From: Ligula intestinalis
Lineage: Eukaryota > Platyhelminthes > Cestoda > Diphyllobothriidea > Diphyllobothriidae
Assembly (NCBI GenBank): GCA_036362985.1
Contig: JAYGXS010000005.1
Location: forward strand, 24,157,039-24,221,038
DNA length: 64,000 nt
Direction: 5' to 3'
Shown here: piece by piece, positions 58,223-64,000 of the stretch
Layout: every line of letters starts with the position of its first letter
How positions within the stretch are numbered: position 1 is the first letter of the stretch
The notes under the pieces: generated by a model
Database searches by the model: none
Seen by the model: the letters and a program-made list of their open reading frames with translations, nothing else
What the model was told of the DNA's origin: nothing
Made by a program: the position numbers and the translations under genes

Positions 58223-61200
58223 GCGAACCTCGACCTCTCCGGCGGTGGTTCGCGGGCAACGTGGGGAAACTCACGGCGAACAGAGGGCAATGGCAGGTAA
58301 CACCGGGGACGTCATCTGTAACAAAATTCCCAAGAAACTTCATGGAAAATATGAATATCACGAATCTCAATACTGCTATGTTGTCTGCGGGAAGCGACGC
58401 GCTCCGTGGTCGTCTGGTGCCCGGAGTGCCCAATATGCAAACCAGTGCTCTCAAGTTGAACAATGCTACGGCGTCACCGGAAAGCGACGCGCTCCGTGGT
58501 CGACTGGTACCCGGAATATCAAATATGCAAGCCAGTACCCTAAATTCGCGACACACTTTGAACACCGGTTGCTGGAATATGCGGACATTGCTTGATCCCG
58601 GCCATCAAACACTTATAGCACGCGCATTATGGGACTATAGAGTAGACGTTGCCTGTTTTTCAGAAGTTCGTCTCCCAGACTCTGGAACAAGAGAAATCAA
58701 TGTCCAACAAGAGGATGCTGAGTACGTGCTCATCCACAGCGGACCACAAACAAACACAGGACTGCACGGGGTGGCAATAGCCATGACAAAAAAGGTGCAT
58801 AACACTCGCTTAGCGTTTGAGCCTATCCCAGAGCGGATTGCCACAGCCCGCTTCACAGCCACCATTGCAAATATGTCTGTGGTTGCCGCTTATGCCCCAA
58901 AATTGCAAGCAGATGAAGCATTTAAGACGGAGTTCTATAAACGCCTTCAAGCTACAGTGGCCAGGATACCCTTTTGACACTTGTTCTTCGTTGCCGGAGA
59001 CTGGAATGCCAGGACTGGCCCGTGCGATGAAATCTCGAGACACGTCATCGGAAAATACGGACTGGGCCAACGCTGTGACAACGGAGAACGATTGGTAACA
59101 TTTGCTGATTACAACCATCTCGTCGTTACAAACACTAACATGATATTCGAACGATGGTCGAACGGCAAACCAGATAGACTACATCTTAGTACGCTCAAGG
59201 TGGACCACCTCAGTATCCGACAGCCGATTTTTTCAAAGTGCGAAAGTTGGGTCGGATCACGTACATGTCCTTGCCCGCTTTAAGCTCCGTTTGTCGAATC
59301 GAAGTAAGGAACTGCCCCCAAAAATGCCAACGTTATGGCACTATCACACACAGAAACCCGTGTAGGCTTCAAAAAAAGTCTCACTGCACGTATCCGAGAT
59401 CAATCCACTGTTCACATCGAAGCTCCAGATGACATCAATATTGAAACTGCACCTGATACTCAGTGGCCACACTTAAGAGATGCGCTACAAAGTGCGATGA
59501 ATTTGAGCTTTCAAAAACGGGAAGTGACGAGGAAGGACTGGATCTCCAAAACCACCCTCCATCTATCAGCACAAGCTAGACTCGCTCGGTTGTAAAACTC
59601 AGAGAACTACCGCCCATTGAGACGCCAAACTACGCGATTAGCAAAATGCGACCGTCAGAACCATTGGACCGAGTTAACTGGGTCCATGGAATCAGCTTAA
59701 AATTCTGGTAACTTCCACCAGCTCTATAACCTTTTACGTAAAACATCAGGCAAATATAAACCACCTTGCACTACCGTTCGGGATAACTCGGGTCAAGTGA
59801 TTACTGATATGGCTGGTCAAATTGATCGATGGCGAGAGCAATTTAGCAAGCTACTGGATCCGCCTATACGTTCACTTGCGAACCTACAGCTATCAATTGG
59901 AATTCTATACGGTAGTAACTGCGATCCACCTACGAGATTTGAAGTGGAATCGGTATTACAACGATTTAAAGTTCGGAAGGCAGCGGGTGAAGATGGTATT
60001 CCAGCAGCAGCCTACAAAACTAACTGTCCTGCTTTGACGGAATCACAACATCACTATACTTGACTTTATGGACTACCGAACTCATCCCGACTGACTGGTC
60101 ACTGTCCATTATTTTACCGATACTGAAGCGCGGTGACAGGACATTATGCTCAAACTACCGTGGCATTAGCCTCATAGATATAGCCGCCAAAGTGCTTGCG
60201 ACCATCGTTCTCTGTAGATTTTCGACTGAGCGCAATCTTCGTACTCATCCTTACCAAGGACGATTTCGTCCAGGTAGAGGATGTATTGACCAGATGTTCC
60301 TTCTGCGCCACATACTAGACCACAGACATCCAAAACCAACAGATCACCACCACCTGTTTTATCGAATTCAAAACCGCCTTTGATTCTATCTACAGATAAG
60401 CTTTATGGCAAGTCTTGCTTGCTGACGGTCTCCCACCAAAATTGATCAATCTTATCAAAGCTTACTATGGCACAACATCAGCCCGAGTAAGAACCCTTGG
60501 TGAAGAGTCAACTTATTTCCCTCTGACTTGTAGAGTTTTACAATAGTGCCCTCTTTATCCAGTTTTCTTCAACTTCTTGATCGACTGGGTAATTCATCAG
60601 TTAATTCTACCTGACAGTGGATGTGAAATCAGCTATCAATTCAGAGTACCTGACCTGGAATAGGCCGATGACATTGTCGTACTCAGTAAAACTCCTCAAA
60701 CACTACGGCCAACGCTAGACCGAATCACCGGCTTCGTGGCAACTGTTGGTCTGACAATTAATGTGCGCAAGACGAAGCTCCTGACTACGTATCTGGGCGC
60801 AACACAACCACTGTTTATCAGCGGTCAACCCATTGAAGAAGTAAGCTGTTTCCGCTATTTGGGCTAGAATATTCTAGCCAATGGACAGGCCAAAAACGAA
60901 ATCAAGAACCGAATCGCGCAGGCTAGAAATGTATTTAGGCTGCTAGCCAGACCACTCTGGTCTCGCTCAGACATCAGTTTATGTACTAAGCTGCTAATAT
61001 ACAAGGCATTAATCAGAATGGTGTAAGTATATGCCTGCGAAACATGGCCAGTGAGAAAGGCAGACATCCTATCGCTCGAAGTCTTTGACCGTTGGTGTCT
61101 TTGACGCCTCTTAAGAGTCCTCTGGCAGGATCGAAGCTCCAATGTTGAGCTAAACCGCAGATGTTTCAAACTACCAAGTCTAGCATCATACATCCAGCAT

Positions 61201-61497
61201 CGCCGATTGTAATGGTTTGGCCATGTCCTGCGCAAACCATCTACGCACCTCTGCAGCTTAGTCATGAACCCTTCTCTTAGTACAACCTGGAGATGCCGAC
61301 AAGGCAGTCAACTGAAGACATGGCTCAGCACCGTTAAGTCTGATGTTGAACGGATTGGCATCGTAACCGTTTACGGCTTGCGACATTGGAACAAATAATG
61401 GGTTAACATCTGTGAAGAGCTCGCCTCTGACCACCGCCAATGGGCCGCCACTATTCATGACATCTGTGAAGCCGATTCATCCAAAAACAGGAGCTAA
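58223..61497 (+). pseudogene. RTE endonuclease/reverse transcriptase, multiply interrupted
   Basis: Endonuclease motifs: 'CWNMRTL' (58,570), 'SEVRL' with the catalytic Glu at 58,663, 'VAAYAPK', 'AGDWNAR' (58,993) and 'SDH' (59,252, shifted frame). Reverse-transcriptase motifs: 'LSIILPILKRGDR', 'NYRGISL' (60,153), 'GRFRPGRGCIDQM', 'FKTAFDS' (about 60,367), then the catalytic box with TAG-Ala-Asp-Asp at 60,661-60,672, so the aromatic residue of [FY]-A-D-D is a stop. The C-terminal 'ACETWPVRKAD' and 'WFGHVLRKPS' are typical. In the main frame there are stops at 58,975, 59,593, 59,698, 60,397, 60,544, 60,661, 60,865, 61,024, 61,102, 61,210 and 61,396. Frame changes lie near 59,170, 59,345, 60,050 and 60,350. 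The terminal stop is 61,495. No function is possible. Confidence 0.85.
58390..58569 (+). repeat. 90-bp in-frame tandem duplication in the LINE N-terminus
   Basis: 'agcgacgcgctccgtggtcg' occurs at 58,393 and 58,483, with the surrounding sequence repeated at a period of 90 bases. In protein this gives two 30-residue units beginning 'SDALRGRLVPG'. A multiple of three keeps the frame. Confidence 0.85.
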
Positions 61498-61508
61498 TCG
61501 GATCAAGT

Positions 61509-61526
61509 AAGTATCAAGTATATACC
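61509..61526 (+). repeat. Target-site duplication, right
   Basis: Exact 18-base match to 58,205-58,222, directly after the LINE's 3' end. Confidence 0.8.
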
Positions 61527-61652
61527 CACTTTTTCAAAGAAGCCTCAAATTCTAAACAATTAAATGTCATCATAATTGTGACCAATAGTGGCAAAGACAA
61601 TTGGCTAAAGAAACCGTAAACATATGCTTTCTTTATAAAATTTAGAAACACA

Positions 61653-62090
61653 TTCAGTAGAAGTTCTTTTGTAAATTATTGTTTATTGAGTTAAATTTCA
61701 AAATTGGCTCACCAGGTCGTAATCAGGCGGATGGGAATCGTACGGAACAGTTAATCTATAATGATGGCTACCAGAGATTAATATAGTGGGTCGGGGCAAA
61801 AATTGGTAACTGTCACCCGCAAGTGATTATGCGTTTAGTGGGGAAGAAAATAGTTGTCAACGGCATGCAATTATGCAGTAAACAACTACTTTTTTCCCTA
61901 CTTACCACCTAATCACATGCGGATGACAATACCGATTTTTGCCCCGACCCACTTTATTAGTCTCTGGTAGCCATCATTGTAGATTAACTGTTCCGTACGA
62001 TTTCCATCCGTCTGATTACGACTTGGTGAGCCAGTGTCGAAACTTAACTCAATAAACAACATTTTCCCAATAAAACTTCTTCTACAGAAT
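61653..62090. mobile_element. Near-perfect palindromic foldback element, ~440 bp
   Basis: Left arm about 61,653-61,865, right arm about 61,869-62,090, with almost no spacer. The right arm's reverse complement matches the left arm over ~200 bases at close to 90% by eye, including 'gtacggaacagttaatct', 'atgatggctaccagaga' and 'gtgggtcggggcaaaaat'. The centre is 'gcatgcaattatgc'. There is no coding capacity. A MITE or foldback transposon, or a hairpin transcript source, is plausible. The LINE ends ~125 bp upstream, but the two share no sequence. Confidence 0.85.
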
Positions 62091-62099
62091 TATACCTTT

Positions 62100-64000
62100 T
62101 GGGATGCCGACTTTCCAGTTTATATATGCACATATTTCTGGTGTAGGATAACAGAAACCTTACGGTCTGTCCTGAAAATATTCGGAAAATGTTTTCGTAA
62201 ATTTACTATCGATTAAATGGGTTTCTCGAACCGCTTAAATAAGATTTTATTCTAAATCTTCTACATAAAAAGCGATATTGATACAATATTCTTTCTATAA
62301 AATGTTCAGTTGAGGCCGTATTTTTATTTTCCTCCAAACCGCGAAACGTGTTGCCACAAGCTGGGACCACTTAAAAAACACCGATATGAATACGCTTAAG
62401 ATAATTTAATGCCAAAGATAAAACGTTGGCCTTTTTTTCTGAACAATTGTGATACGATTTAAACTATAAATTAAAAGAATATATGTGATTTTAACATTTA
62501 ACTTTGCTCAAATATTGCATATGTACCAATGAACAGCCAAATATGTACAAAAATACTACGAAATCTGTCCCGTCGGTTTCTAAAGTACGCCTGAGCAACG
62601 GCACTCTAATACAAAAATATATATTGCCTTACATTTACCAAGACATTTTTGCTGTTCATCCATGTGGTGCAATGCACGCGATTGTTTTTGAAGTCCCAAA
62701 TATGCGACGCAATAAAATAGAATACGCTCGGCGCCATGTGACCAAACGCTTCGAAAAGTGAAAAAATACAATTCTTCATAGCTGAATCCATTCACTTTTC
62801 TGAACAGTTGTGCGTTTCCTCACACTTATTTTCAGGTAAAGTTTACCTTAATAAGGATCTTGTATGCCTGGCCTGAATAGGCTTTATTTAAAGTCTTGCG
62901 TAGAAGTGCACACTATGCATGCAAATAATTTTTGATTTTTTCATAATTATTAACGAAAAACACGCCTTAGATATCCAGCAGACATTTTTCTTCGCGGAAA
63001 ACCTATCAGTCTTTTTTAAATGAAATGGATAAAATGTATACGTGTCTTTGCTTAAACGTATTCTGAACCTTATGTTCATTTAAAAGCATAAAACACGAAA
63101 ACACAAATGCCAACTCTAATTTAAGTCATGAATTTATATGAGTTAGGCTACGTTTAGTTATGTTCGCCATTGATGTTAATACCGCTGATCCCGCAGGTCA
63201 TCTATGATTAAAAAGGCATACCCAAAGGCTTAAACCAGCCGTTTCCCTTACACGAATGCTGCTATGCTTATCATTTTCCTTGTCTCCATTAAACAAAATA
63301 ATAAACTCTAGGGCACAGTTATTTTGTTAGTTGCTAATATGATATAAAATTAAAATTTATTTAATCTCATTGCACCTGAAAAATAAACTGAAGATTAATA
63401 ATCAATATGAGCTTCGTATCTGATCTAGACAAATAAGGCTCAGAATTAATTTTCAGCAGGATTTTAATAATTATTTTACAAAACTACTTTCTGCTGAACG
63501 AGTTGATTTTAAAGTATAATCTATGCAAGTTATTTGTAACTCTCTATAATATGTTGCTTTCTTCTTTACGATTCTTGCGGTAATAATAAAATAATTCATG
63601 CATATTTGAGCATACTGCCTACAATTGCTTGAGTTGTCTGCTTCAAACTTGTAAACCAATGGTACGATCTAAACTAAGTGCACGTTTCTGACAAGCTATT
63701 TAAGGCAGCTCGTAAAGAATTAAATAATTGACCGTGTACATATCGGTGCTCTTAAATTAATTTAATAATTTGCATACCTTAACCTCTAAAGAGATATATC
63801 TGAAATTACTTTGGTAGAAGCTTATGGTTTAACAATAAATGTTTTACAATGTCTGCGTTTATTTTTAATTTATTGCGCACTTTTTATCGTTATGCTATTT
63901 GCTTTCTATAGTTATGTTCCCATTACAACTCTCCCTCCTAATATATCTTAATAAGATAACTTAAAATCTGTATTTTTCTACTACGAAAATGATTAATTAC
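62100..64000. other. AT-rich intergenic DNA
   Basis: Only short overlapping frames (for example 62,504-62,761) without family resemblance or splice signals. Confidence 0.45.

Larger units (their letters stand above)
58223..61508 (+). mobile_element. RTE-type non-LTR retrotransposon, near full length (~3.29 kb), inactive
   Basis: A ~3.3 kb GC-rich island between 18-bp direct repeats, with a single endonuclease plus reverse-transcriptase reading frame ending just before the 3' duplication. That length and layout are those of the RTE clade. The short 5' leader (frame open from the first bases) and absence of poly(A) also fit RTE. It differs strongly in composition from the AT-rich flanks. The exact target duplication suggests a fairly recent insertion, although the coding frame has many lesions, so it may have been copied from an already mutated source or decayed since. 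Confidence 0.85.

Noticed and set aside
58149..58565. 138-codon minus-strand ORF in the LINE
   Set aside because: Shadow of the GC-rich plus-strand LINE frame, with no family resemblance.
1..64000. CRISPR arrays, operons, prokaryotic defence or phage modules
   Set aside because: No regularly spaced short direct repeats and no prokaryotic gene organisation; all evidence points to eukaryotic intergenic DNA with retroelements.

Overview
The window looks like AT-rich, gene-poor nuclear DNA from a metazoan. A parasitic flatworm (cestode or trematode) is the best guess, inferred from the mix of Penelope-like elements (PLEs) with GIY-YIG endonucleases and an RTE-type LINE of the kind common in those genomes. 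There is no prokaryotic signature (no operons, no ribosome binding sites, no long ORF arrays). Splice-site-bounded exons, Pol III box A/B elements and a scaffold gap of exactly 100 N all fit a eukaryotic draft assembly. The species cannot be named from sequence alone.

Layout. 0-2.5 kb holds three copies of one dispersed repeat and a head-to-head pair of tRNA-derived SINEs. 3.3-4.0 kb holds a PLE endonuclease remnant between inverted arms. 4.1-13.4 kb is AT-rich intergenic DNA containing a ~1.07 kb foldback element (6.44-7.5 kb) and the first copy of a diverged non-coding segment that recurs at 20.0-21.5 kb and partly at 25.0-26.0 kb. 13.4-14.6 kb is a decayed PLE on the minus strand.

The clearest host gene is at 18,568-19,797: an uninterrupted reading frame for a 409-residue two-transmembrane protein, with a CCAAT/CRE-like upstream region. 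From 21.5 to 35 kb there is little except a PLE endonuclease fragment (28.1 kb) and a possible LINE endonuclease fragment (31.3 kb). 35.2-36.9 kb holds the most complete PLE, with a dead reverse transcriptase. 38.7-39.5 kb has three tRNA-like genes in an inverted/tandem arrangement around the gap.

Two previously unlisted spliced gene models are proposed from splice signals and codon phase. One is at 40,628-41,747 (three exons, possibly four). The other is at 56,762-57,473 (two exons whose junction brings two CxxC pairs together). 45-47 kb and 52.7-54.5 kb contain at least five more PLE fragments. A nearly full-length but dead RTE-type LINE fills 58,223-61,508 and is flanked by an 18-bp target-site duplication. 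It is followed by a ~440 bp near-perfect palindrome and then unannotated AT-rich DNA to the end.

All transposon reading frames seen are broken. No CRISPR array, phage, toxin system or virus was recognised.
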